Below are positions 7,971 to 14,058 of a stretch of DNA of 64,000 bases, in pieces (positions within the stretch are counted from its first letter, which is position 1; every line of letters begins with the position of its first letter). The notes beneath the pieces were generated by a model. That model saw only the letters and a list, made by a program, of their open reading frames with translations. It was not told where the DNA came from and did no database searches. Source of the DNA: Thiotrichaceae bacterium (lineage in GTDB: Bacteria; Pseudomonadota; Gammaproteobacteria; Thiotrichales; Thiotrichaceae); the NCBI GenBank assembly GCA_026989335.1, contig JALSJN010000075.1, positions 1 to 64,000 on the forward strand, in the 5' to 3' direction. The translations under genes and the position numbers were made by a program.

Positions 7971-7993
7971 TGTGGTGACTCGGTGGTGACTCA
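7971..7993 (+). promoter_or_regulatory. Left arm-type integrase site
   Basis: The pattern TGTGGTGACT-NNN-TGGTGACTCA occurs here and, with identical order and spacing, near the right end (13024-13046). Paired short repeats at both ends of a tyrosine-integrase element are typical of the arm sites bound by the integrase N-terminus. Confidence 0.55.
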
Positions 7994-8018
7994 CGAACAA
8001 CGGTAAAACAACCAAGCT

Positions 8019-9220
8019 ATGAAAACTAAAACTTTCAACCTCACAGCAAAAAGCATTAACGCCATGATCTTCGAAGATCGAGGCAATACAAAAGATATTC
8101 GATGGAGTAATAAAATAAAGGGCTTTGGTATTCGGCTCTATTCATCGGGAAATAAATCCTTTGTGCTTAGTTATCGTGTAAACAATCGCAAGCGGCTAAT
8201 GGTATTAGGTGACTTTGGGGTACTCACAGTCTCACAAGCCGAAGACAAAGCCAGAAAAGAGCTATCAAAAGTTATTGATAACATCGACCCAATGGAAGGG
8301 CGCGACATAAGGCGCAAGGCTGGCTCATTCGCACAATTAGCAGATGACTACTTAGAGCGATATGCAAAACCTAGAAAAAAGACATGGGAGCAAGATCAAG
8401 CCAGATTGAAAAAACACTTACTGCCAAAGTTTGGCACTTTGCCTGCTTTGAGTATCACCCATAACGATATTGCAAAGTTTCACAGCAAAATAGGAAAAAC
8501 CCGACCCTATGAAGCAAATAGACTCATTGAGTTACTAGCCGTCATGTTTAAAAAAGGGATTGTATGGGGCTTATTGCCTGATGACTTTAAAAACCCTGTT
8601 CTTAATATCGAAGCATTCAAAGAGCATAAGCGTGACCGCTGGGTAACACCCGAAGAACTACCGCGCCTTGCTGAATCCATAGATCAAGAACAATGCCCTT
8701 ATGTACGCGGTGCAATATGGCTTTACCTGCTAACAGGATTGAGAAAAAACGAGTTACTTTCTGCAAAGTGGGAATACATCGACTGGGATAGAAAAGAATT
8801 AAACCTACCCGATACCAAGTCAGGTAAGCCCTTGCACCTGCCATTAAGTAGCGAGGCAATAACTTTGCTGGAAGGCTTGCCACGACTGGAAAACAATCCT
8901 TACATTTTGGTTGGGATCAAAGAAGGTCAGCACCTAGTCAATATTAATAAACCGTGGGGACGTATTCGCGCACGCGCAAAGGTTGATGACGTAAGACTTC
9001 ATGATTTAAGACGTACAGTAGGCTCATGGCTGGCTCAATCGGGTAACAGCTTACACTTGTCGGTAAAGTTCTTAATCACAGCAACAGCGCAACTACAGAA
9101 GTTTATGCCAGATTCGCGCAAAATCATGTTAGAGACGCTTTAGAGTCACACGGCAAAAAGATCATGGGAATAGCTGGAAAACGTGACACCGCGCAAATAG
9201 TGAAGATTAACGAGGCATAG
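8019..9220 (+). pseudogene. int: Tyrosine-recombinase integrase with a C-terminal frameshift
   Basis: N-terminal DUF4102-type domain followed by a catalytic domain with TGLRKNE (first Arg) and LHDLRRT (His-x-x-Arg). The listed ORF ends at 9143 in an unrelated tail. The expected end lies in the next frame (GKVLNHSNSATTEVYARFAQ, with the catalytic His and Tyr) and stops at 9218-9220. One missing base near 9059-9062 explains it; restoring it gives 400 residues, a normal length. As sequenced the protein lacks the nucleophilic tyrosine and should be inactive. Confidence 0.88.
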
Positions 9221-9231
9221 TAAATAGTTTT

Positions 9232-9291
9232 GCACTACCTACCGCGACGGTGGGAAAAGCTGGATACCTTTCAAGTCCAGTTTGGTAGTGC
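9232..9291 (+). other. Potential three-way-junction structured segment
   Basis: An outer perfect 8-bp stem GCACTACC (9232-9239)/GGTAGTGC (9284-9291) encloses two hairpins: ACCG-cga-CGGT (9241-9251) and CTGGA-11 nt-TCCAG (9260-9280). An AT-rich, T-rich stretch follows. It lies 12 nt after the restored integrase stop, so it may terminate int transcription, or be an origin or RNA element of the island. The TTG-start version of the next ORF would read through it. Confidence 0.4.
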
Positions 9292-9331
9292 ATTTTATTT
9301 TATTGAAAGGGAAGCATTGAAAGGATGCGAT

Positions 9332-10225
9332 ATGGGCTTTAACGTAGACGGAACTGATGAAGTGCGCGGATGGTGCTATTTAAAAAATATTACTATCGAT
9401 AGTTACACAAATTCTAAAGGTATTCATCGTTCCCCCTATGAGGGACAAGGCGTAAACGATAAATACAAACAACTATCAAAGCTTACAAGCCTTGAATGGT
9501 TTATGCCTGATGAACGCCTTAGTAAATACAAGGAAACAAGAGCTAAACAACAGAAAGCATTAGAAAACTACTTTGAAAAACAACTGCATAAAAAAGACCT
9601 TTTAAACAAAGCCCATTATGGCATTGCTGGAACGCCACAACTTAAACTACTACTAGACAAAAAGCGGAAAGAATTTGAGGTATTAGAAAAGTCGGGCTAC
9701 TTAAAAAATGTAAATCTTTACGCAAAGGCAATACCAGAAATAGGAAAACTAGCTGAACTAGTAAGAATAGAGGAGGAGAAAGAACGAAGCAGATCGCATG
9801 ACATTCATATCCCCCTACCTCTCCCAATTAACAAGAATAAAGCCGTAGAAGATAAGCTAGATGAACAAATACAGGAAACCAAAAAACTTAGAGAAGAATT
9901 AAAACAAACTAAAGAAAAGAGCCTAGTTAAAAACATTATTACAAGAGAGCCAAACGTAACACGCCCATCTACATTCATTCCCCCTGCATCACAGAATGAC
10001 GCGACAGAATTTGCGACTGAATGTGTTTATTGGTATGAAGAAGAACATAATCAGCTACCAACTCAAAAAGAGCTTTGGAGACTAATTAAAGCAATCGCTA
10101 CTGATGCCAATGTGGTTATTCAAGGTTATCGAGTGGAAATGAATGGAAGAAATACTGTAAAAATAGAAGAAAAAGAATGGACAAAAGAACAATGCAGGAA
10201 GTTTTTTAATTCGTATTTAAAATAA
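9332..10225 (+). CDS. Island protein of unknown function with coiled-coil region
   Basis: About 297 residues from the ATG at 9332, chosen because AAGGA lies 7 bases upstream; the ORF-track start (TTG at 9230) runs through a hairpin-rich segment. The middle is highly charged and Lys/Glu-rich (KLDEQIQETKKLREELKQTK), predicting a coiled coil. The C-terminus (residues about 220-297, EFATECVYWYEEEHNQLPTQKELWRLIKA) looks like a small helical, possibly DNA-binding domain. I recognise no family. It occupies the position after integrase. Confidence 0.55.
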   Translation: MGFNVDGTDEVRGWCYLKNITIDSYTNSKGIHRSPYEGQGVNDKYKQLSKLTSLEWFMPDERLSKYKETRAKQQKALENYFEKQLHKKDLLNKAHYGIAGTPQLKLLLDKKRKEFEVLEKSGYLKNVNLYAKAIPEIGKLAELVRIEEEKERSRSHDIHIPLPLPINKNKAVEDKLDEQIQETKKLREELKQTKEKSLVKNIITREPNVTRPSTFIPPASQNDATEFATECVYWYEEEHNQLPTQKELWRLIKAIATDANVVIQGYRVEMNGRNTVKIEEKEWTKEQCRKFFNSYLK

Positions 10226-10311
10226 AAACGGTAAACTACGGCAAAGTAGCGTCACTTTACGGAAAGATCGGAGAGATAGACAAAACACCATACTAATGAG
10301 CATTTAATAAC

Positions 10312-10333
10312 GACTCCTTAAACAAACGGAGTC
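10312..10333 (+). promoter_or_regulatory. Hairpin sequestering the HTH-gene ribosome-binding site
   Basis: GACTCC (10312-10317) pairs perfectly with GGAGTC (10328-10333) across a 10-nt loop. The 3' arm contains the Shine-Dalgarno GGAG, five bases before the ATG at 10339. Folding would hide the site, suggesting translational control of the small HTH gene. Confidence 0.4.
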
Positions 10334-10338
10334 CTTAA

Positions 10339-10530
10339 ATGACTACTCAAACATTGCTAACACCAGGCGATACAGCTACTAAGCTAAAAGTCACAACACG
10401 CTTTCTATAGCACGACCGACTAAACAAGCGCACCATCCCATTCATCAAAATAAACCATTTAGTCCGTTATGATGAAAACGACCTAAACGCCTTTATTGAG
10501 AAATCAAAGATTGGTGGGGAGGTTGCTTAA
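10339..10530 (+). pseudogene. Small helix-turn-helix (AlpA/excisionase-like) protein with internal amber codon
   Basis: This is too broken for the ORF track. The frame reads MTTQTLLTPGDTATKLKVTT RFL, then TAG at 10408-10410, then HDRLNKRTIPFIKINHLVRY and DENDLNAFIEK to a TAA. The pattern (T-P-x-[DE]-x-A-x-x-L-x-V-x-x-x-x-[LF], then IPFIKI...VRYDENDLNAFIE) is the MerR/excisionase-like winged helix used by phage and satellite regulators. The TAG replaces a residue that could be Gln (one-base change from CAG). The restored length is 63 residues. The next gene starts immediately after the stop. Confidence 0.65.
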
Positions 10531-10869
10531 ATGAAAGACACAAAAAAGACCACTCCCCGACAAGAGAACAGTCTCAAACGAGATAATATCATAGGTTCAA
10601 AACGGTTTAACCAGTTAAGCGAAGAAAAGCAAACAATAGTTATTCTTTACCATAAAGTGGAACTACCAAGAAAAGATATTGAGCCACTTATTCGCAATAA
10701 CTATTTTCCTAATCCAGCAAAAAGGTTAAGAGATATTCACGGCTTCGATATGAAATGGAAGCGATACGACTACATAAATGATCTAGGAAAACCAAAGTGG
10801 TATGGCATCTGGTATCTAACACCCGAAGATAAAAAGCGAGCGCGTGAGTTCGTTGGTGAGTTCATTTAA
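10531..10869 (+). CDS. Island protein of unknown function
   Basis: A 112-residue basic, soluble protein (MKDTKKTTPRQENSLKRDNI...) with no recognised family. A segment rich in aromatic and charged residues (MKWKRYDYINDLGKPKWYGIWYLT) suggests a small nucleic-acid-binding fold, but that is inference. Its ATG directly abuts the stop of the HTH gene and its stop overlaps the next ATG (TAATG), so it is part of a tightly coupled operon. Confidence 0.55.
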   Translation: MKDTKKTTPRQENSLKRDNIIGSKRFNQLSEEKQTIVILYHKVELPRKDIEPLIRNNYFPNPAKRLRDIHGFDMKWKRYDYINDLGKPKWYGIWYLTPEDKKRAREFVGEFI

Positions 10870-11036
10870 TGCGCGCGCAACTCTCGCCAAATTGGCAGAA
10901 TACGCCCCCTGCCTATTTGGGTAATCCCAAGCCTGAAACTGGCATCAATTCGCACTTAAAAAGAGTACGGAGAAGCACTGAAAAAAACAGCGGTTTTCAT
11001 CCAAATTCTAAAAGCGGTTTTCATCCAAAATATTAA
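10869..11036 (+). CDS. Small 55-residue ORF with a duplicated SGFHP motif
   Basis: Below the ORF-track cut-off. The ATG overlaps the previous stop by one base (TAATG). The peptide starts MRAQLSPNWQNTPPAYLGNP and ends SGFHPNSKSGFHPKY, where a 17-nt direct repeat (10989-11005 and 11013-11029, period 24 nt) encodes the doubled motif. It is basic with no membrane segment. The tight coupling supports translation; the function is unknown. Confidence 0.45.
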   Translation: MRAQLSPNWQNTPPAYLGNPKPETGINSHLKRVRRSTEKNSGFHPNSKSGFHPKY

Positions 11037-11064
11037 GCACAAAACACCGCGCGCCCTCACTGCT

Positions 11065-11811
11065 ATGCGGTGCAGGGTGAAGCCTCGGAACTTAGGGGGC
11101 GGTCAAAATTCGCGGTTATTATTAATAGCCTCTAATCATTTAGATAAACCTTATTCCAAAACCAATAGGAAAAAGCCTATTAAAAAGAAGCTTAAACTTA
11201 ATCGAAAGTCTGAAAGTAAAAAAGGTTCTTTAAAATATCAAGGCATAACGTACAGGGTCAATACTGGAAGTGGTGAAGATAAGGGAATCTATTTAGTCAT
11301 GGTTAGAAAGATGATTGACCAATTAAATATCTGCCTTGATATGTGGGGAAGGATTTACGCGGTTAGATTAGACTTGCATCAAAAATACTACCGTGGAGAC
11401 AACAAGCTAATGAGTCGTTTTATCTGCAACTTTAAAAAGGCGATGCTCAAAGAATACGGTTTTAACAACTTTGGTTATCAGTGGGCGCGTGAACTAGAAA
11501 CATCGAAGGCTTGCCATTATCACTTAGTCATATTTTTTGATGGTTACAAAATAAAATCACATTGGAAAATAAGATAAATAGCCAAAGAAGTTTGGGAGAA
11601 AATAAAAGTCGGTAATACAGTCCCATACTGGAAGCCGAAGAAATACGGAAAAGTAGCGCATGACATACGAAAAAATGACCATGAATCGCTACTGGATGCG
11701 GTAGAACATTTCAGCTACTTAGCCAAAACCAGAGGCAAAGGATACCGCGACACACAAGCCAAAGACTACAGCACTAGTCGATTCACCAAGCCAGTGAGGT
11801 TATCAGCATGA
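11065..11811 (+). pseudogene. YfjJ/YagK-type (inovirus Gp2-like) replication protein with internal ochre codon
   Basis: The listed 170-residue ORF (to 11577) carries the Gp2-like core (YAVRLDLHQKYYRGDN, FIC NFKKAMLKEYGF, ACHYHLVIFFDG). The frame continues beyond its TAA (11575-11577) without any shift as IAKEVWEKIKVGNTVPYW...EHFSYLAKTRGKGYR...DYSTSRF, the usual C-terminus, ending at 11811. A single nonsense change (CAA to TAA is the simplest) splits the gene. Related proteins are linked to replication in filamentous phages and satellites. The true start is uncertain. The stop overlaps the next ATG (ATGA). Confidence 0.72.
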
Positions 11812-11879
11812 TTGATTTAACAATGACCTTAAAACTAACCATCGTCTTATTAATATTGATTGGGAGTTCTTTACCATGA
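11808..11879 (+). CDS. 23-residue hydrophobic peptide, coupled on both sides
   Basis: The peptide MIDLTMTLKLTIVLLILIGS plus SLP, nearly all one membrane segment. Its start codon overlaps the stop of the replication gene (ATGA), and its own stop overlaps the start of the next gene (ATGA). The double overlap suggests it is translated or serves as a coupling leader. Function unknown; a membrane-targeting or toxin-like microprotein is possible but speculative. Confidence 0.4.
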   Translation: MIDLTMTLKLTIVLLILIGSSLP

Positions 11880-12106
11880 GAGTGAAAGCATTAACTAATA
11901 TTGATCTATCTGGCAGTGAGAGCCTTGCAAGTAAAGAAGACATGCAACAAGCAATCAATAAAGCGTTTGTATGTGAGTATTTCAGGGTCAAGCCGAACAC
12001 TCCTGATGAGATACTCAAAGAAGCCATAAAACGTACTACAGGCTCAAATTTTAGCTTTGGGCAATTTAAGAGCAAGGTAGCATTTAGGAAAAGGGAAAAC
12101 CTATGA
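11876..12106 (+). CDS. Small island protein of unknown function
   Basis: A 76-residue soluble protein (MRVKALTNIDLSGSESLASK...) with no recognised family. Its start overlaps the preceding stop (ATGA) and its stop overlaps the start of the first terminase gene (ATGA), so it sits inside the coupled replication-packaging operon. A possible scaffolding or regulatory role next to terminase is only positional inference. Confidence 0.5.
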   Translation: MRVKALTNIDLSGSESLASKEDMQQAINKAFVCEYFRVKPNTPDEILKEAIKRTTGSNFSFGQFKSKVAFRKRENL

Positions 12107-12519
12107 GTAAATTAACAAACAAACAAAAGCGATTTATTGAAGAATATCTTATTGATCTTAATGCAACGAAAGCAAGTATTAGAGCTGGCTACAGTGAAGA
12201 TACAGCCCAGCAGATTGGCAGCGAGAACTTGTCAAAACTTGTTATTCAAAATGCAATACAGAAAGCTCAAAGAGAAAGCGCGCAACGTAATAGCGTTACA
12301 GTGGATGAAATAACAGAGATGCACAGAGAAGCTTACAGCGTGGCTAAGGAAGTTAAACAAGCCAGTGCAATGACAACTGCAGCACATAATCTTGCAAAGC
12401 TTCACGGATTGATAATTGATAGATCGAAGATAGAACAAGAAAAGCCAGAACCAATGACGTTTATTTTTGGATCAAGTGAACAAAAAGGCGATATTACAAT
12501 CACTAAAGGAAAAGGTTAA
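12103..12519 (+). CDS. terS: Phage terminase small subunit, copy 1
   Basis: A 138-residue protein with the Terminase_2-type N-terminal HTH (LTNKQKRFIEEYLIDLNATK then ASIRAGYS), an oligomerisation helix region, and an acidic to Gly-rich tail (KPEPMTFIFGSSEQKGD). Small terminases bind packaging sites on DNA and recruit the large-subunit motor. No large terminase is present, so it would have to redirect a helper phage's motor. The first 96 nt are almost identical to copy 2, after which the two diverge. It starts by ATGA overlap with the upstream gene. Confidence 0.85.
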   Translation: MSKLTNKQKRFIEEYLIDLNATKASIRAGYSEDTAQQIGSENLSKLVIQNAIQKAQRESAQRNSVTVDEITEMHREAYSVAKEVKQASAMTTAAHNLAKLHGLIIDRSKIEQEKPEPMTFIFGSSEQKGDITITKGKG

Positions 12520-12521
12520 AC

Positions 12522-12911
12522 ATGAGTAAGCTAACAAACAAACAAAAGCGATTTATTGAAGAATATCTTATTGATCTTAATGCAACGAAAGCAAGTATTA
12601 GAGCTGGCTACAGTGAAAAAACAGCCTATTCAATAGGTAATGAGAACCTGAGCAAACCTGAAATACAAGAAGCGATACAGGAAGCACAAAAGGCATTAGC
12701 AGATAAAGCGGGTTTTAATCAGCAGCGCGCACGAGAAATGTATCTTGATGCTTTTGAGAAAGCTAAGGAGCAAGGGCAACCTAGCGCAATGAATCAAGCG
12801 ACTAGCGGACTATGTAAATTGTACGGGCTGAATGAACCTGATAAGAAAGATATTACTATGAATGGCGCGATGCCGATTACCCACATTGAAAGCGTGTATG
12901 TTGAACCTTGA
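12522..12911 (+). CDS. terS: Phage terminase small subunit, copy 2
   Basis: A 129-residue paralogue starting 2 bp after the stop of copy 1. The first 96 nt differ from copy 1 at only two synonymous positions (AAA/AAG, TTA/CTA), giving an identical 32-residue DNA-binding start. Beyond that it diverges to a different body (AGFNQQRAREMYLDAFEKAK, ending MPITHIESVYVEP). This suggests recent gene conversion or domain swapping: one DNA specificity, two C-terminal partner-binding versions. Confidence 0.85.
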   Translation: MSKLTNKQKRFIEEYLIDLNATKASIRAGYSEKTAYSIGNENLSKPEIQEAIQEAQKALADKAGFNQQRAREMYLDAFEKAKEQGQPSAMNQATSGLCKLYGLNEPDKKDITMNGAMPITHIESVYVEP

Positions 12912-12941
12912 ACGCAAGGATTACGCAAGGTTTACGCAAGG
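12912..12941 (+). repeat. Three 11-bp-spaced ACGCAAGG iterons
   Basis: ACGCAAGG occurs at 12912, 12923 and 12934, exactly 11 bp apart, directly after the second terS stop. Helically phased iterons are typical of replication-initiator, packaging (pac) or integrase-accessory binding sites. The position beside terS makes a packaging site attractive. Confidence 0.6.
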
Positions 12942-12956
12942 ATAAATAAAATTAAG

Positions 12957-12984
12957 AGCCTCGTTAATATCGGGGCTTTTTTTG
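12957..12984 (+). terminator. Rho-independent terminator of the island operon
   Basis: AGCCTCG (12957-12963) pairs with CGGGGCT (12971-12977) around a 7-nt loop, followed by a run of seven Ts. It would end transcription of the terS genes before the integration site and the minus-strand tRNAs. Confidence 0.8.
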
Positions 12985-13023
12985 TGCCTGAATGAAAAAT
13001 AAAATACTTAACAAATAGATTGT

Positions 13024-13046
13024 TGTGGTGACTTATTGGTGACTCA
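13024..13046 (+). promoter_or_regulatory. Right arm-type integrase site
   Basis: TGTGGTGACT-NNN-TGGTGACTCA in the same orientation and spacing as the left copy at 7971-7993, 45 bp inside the right attachment repeat. This supports both element ends. Confidence 0.55.
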
Positions 13047-13090
13047 GAAACAACAAAGGAAACCCGAAGGCTTCCTAAGTCATTGAATAA

Positions 13091-13137
13091 TATGGCGCGC
13101 TGGGGAGGATTCGAACCCCCGACCCCCTGGTTCGTAG
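13091..13137. repeat. attR, 47-bp repeat within intact tRNA-Arg
   Basis: Identical to 7817-7863. The similarity stops at 13138, where the 5' half of the tRNA gene begins, so the crossover lies at or near the anticodon region and the tRNA is regenerated on this side. Confidence 0.88.
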
Positions 13138-13169
13138 CCAGGTACTCTATCCAACTGAGCTACCAGCGC
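13093..13169 (-). tRNA. tRNA-Arg(ACG)
   Basis: A 77-nt gene on the minus strand with a 7-bp acceptor stem GCGCTGG/CCAGCGC, discriminator G and encoded CCA. The anticodon loop CTACGAA is closed by CCTGG/CCAGG, giving anticodon ACG. It is the attachment target of the 5.3-kb island. Confidence 0.95.
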
Positions 13170-13255
13170 GTAGGTCGTGTAAAACGAGGTGGCGTATTCT
13201 GCTGTCTTCAATAAAGTAAGTCAAGAACTACCTTTGTTGAGGATACGCTAATAAA

Positions 13256-13347
13256 TGGCGGAGAAGGAGGGATTCGAACCCTCGACACGGGATAAACCAT
13301 GTACTCCCTTAGCAGGGGAGCGCCTTCGGCCTCTCGGCCACTTCTCC
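13256..13347 (-). tRNA. tRNA-Ser(GCT)
   Basis: A 92-nt minus-strand gene with acceptor GGAGAAG/CTTCTCC, encoded CCA and the long variable arm expected for Ser. The anticodon stem CTCCC/GGGAG holds loop CTGCTAA, anticodon GCT. It lies upstream of tRNA-Arg in the same orientation. Confidence 0.95.
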
Positions 13348-13559
13348 AGATTTTAATTTTCTTAAAAAAATAATTGAATCATTTTAAGAAGGCGCAAGGA
13401 TACCTTCGCAATAGGTGAAGGTAAAGTGAGAAAGTTAAATAAATCCCTTTTTTAGAAAATAATTACTAATGAAGTGTTTTATTCTTGTTTCTCACTTGAA
13501 AAACAATAAATGAACAATATCTTTTGGAGTGATATTATTTTAATTTTAGGAGAAAAAAC

Positions 13560-13841
13560 ATGGCATCAGCAAGCGCAAGACACTTACTCGTTGAGACGGA
13601 AGAATTATGCAACGACATTAAAAAGCAAATTGAAGAAGGGGCAGACTTTGCCAAGATGGCTCAGGAGCACTCAAGCTGCCCATCAAAAGCGCAAGGCGGC
13701 GACTTAGGAAACTTTGGCCCCGGTCAAATGGTGCCTGAATTTGACAAGGTGGTTTTTAGCGCACCTATTAATACGGTACAAGGCCCTGTTAAAACACAAT
13801 TTGGTTACCATCTATTAGAAGTAACTAGCCGCGAAGATTAA
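13560..13841 (+). CDS. ppiC: Parvulin-type peptidyl-prolyl isomerase PpiC
   Basis: A 93-residue stand-alone rotamase that catalyses cis-trans isomerisation of prolyl bonds in the cytoplasm; no signal peptide. Parvulin signatures are visible: ARHLLVETEE at the start, GGDLGNFGPGQMVPEFDKVVF in the middle, and TQFGYHLLEV at the end, with active-site His residues in ARHLL and YHLL. Length matches E. coli PpiC. A good AGGAG site precedes the ATG. The listed 65-residue ORF at 13510 is a frame shadow. Confidence 0.93.
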   Translation: MASASARHLLVETEELCNDIKKQIEEGADFAKMAQEHSSCPSKAQGGDLGNFGPGQMVPEFDKVVFSAPINTVQGPVKTQFGYHLLEVTSRED

Positions 13842-13872
13842 TTTTACGGCTCGTTTTAAGGCTCGCTAAGAG

Positions 13873-13914
13873 GAGAATGAGGCACTTTTGTAATTGGCTC
13901 ATTCTCTTCTTTTT
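13873..13914 (+). terminator. Rho-independent terminator after ppiC
   Basis: GAGAATGAG (13873-13881) pairs with CTCATTCTC (13898-13906), a perfect 9-bp stem followed by a T-rich tail, 30 bp after the ppiC stop. Confidence 0.7.
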
Positions 13915-14000
13915 CAGAATATAAGCTTACAAAAAGTATGTAGAGCCTTCCGAAATAAAAAGTCGATCGAACCAATAATAAACCACTTTTAAAACAAACT

Positions 14001-14031
14001 AAAAAGGGTCTGAATAAATCAGTCCCTTTTT
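14001..14031. terminator. Bidirectional terminator between ppiC and the convergent lipoprotein gene
   Basis: AAAAAGGGTCTGA and TCAGTCCCTTTTT form a long stem with one mismatch and A/T runs on both sides, 28 bp from the minus-strand gene's stop. It fits termination from either direction. Confidence 0.75.
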
Positions 14032-14058
14032 AGTTTTCACACTCTATAACTTTTCTTT

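Larger units (their letters stand above)
7817..13137. mobile_element. Phage-satellite-like integrative element in tRNA-Arg(ACG)
   Basis: A 5.3-kb element lies between two exact 47-bp repeats, one within the 3' part of the intact tRNA-Arg gene (13091-13137), the other a displaced tRNA tail (7817-7863). Gene order: tyrosine integrase, coiled-coil unknown, small HTH protein, unknown, 55-residue ORF, YfjJ/inovirus-Gp2-like replication protein, small hydrophobic peptide, unknown, two tandem small terminase subunits. No capsid, portal, large terminase or lysis genes are present. Integrase, regulator, replication and TerS without structural genes is the hallmark of phage-inducible chromosomal islands. 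Three genes have inactivating lesions, so it may be decaying. Confidence 0.7.

Noticed and set aside
9230-9331. TTG-start extension of the island coiled-coil protein
   Set aside because: It reads through a strong three-stem fold without a ribosome-binding site; the ATG at 9332 has AAGGA.
12912-12941. ACGCAAGG repeats as a CRISPR array
   Set aside because: Repeats are too short and the spacers are 3 bp.
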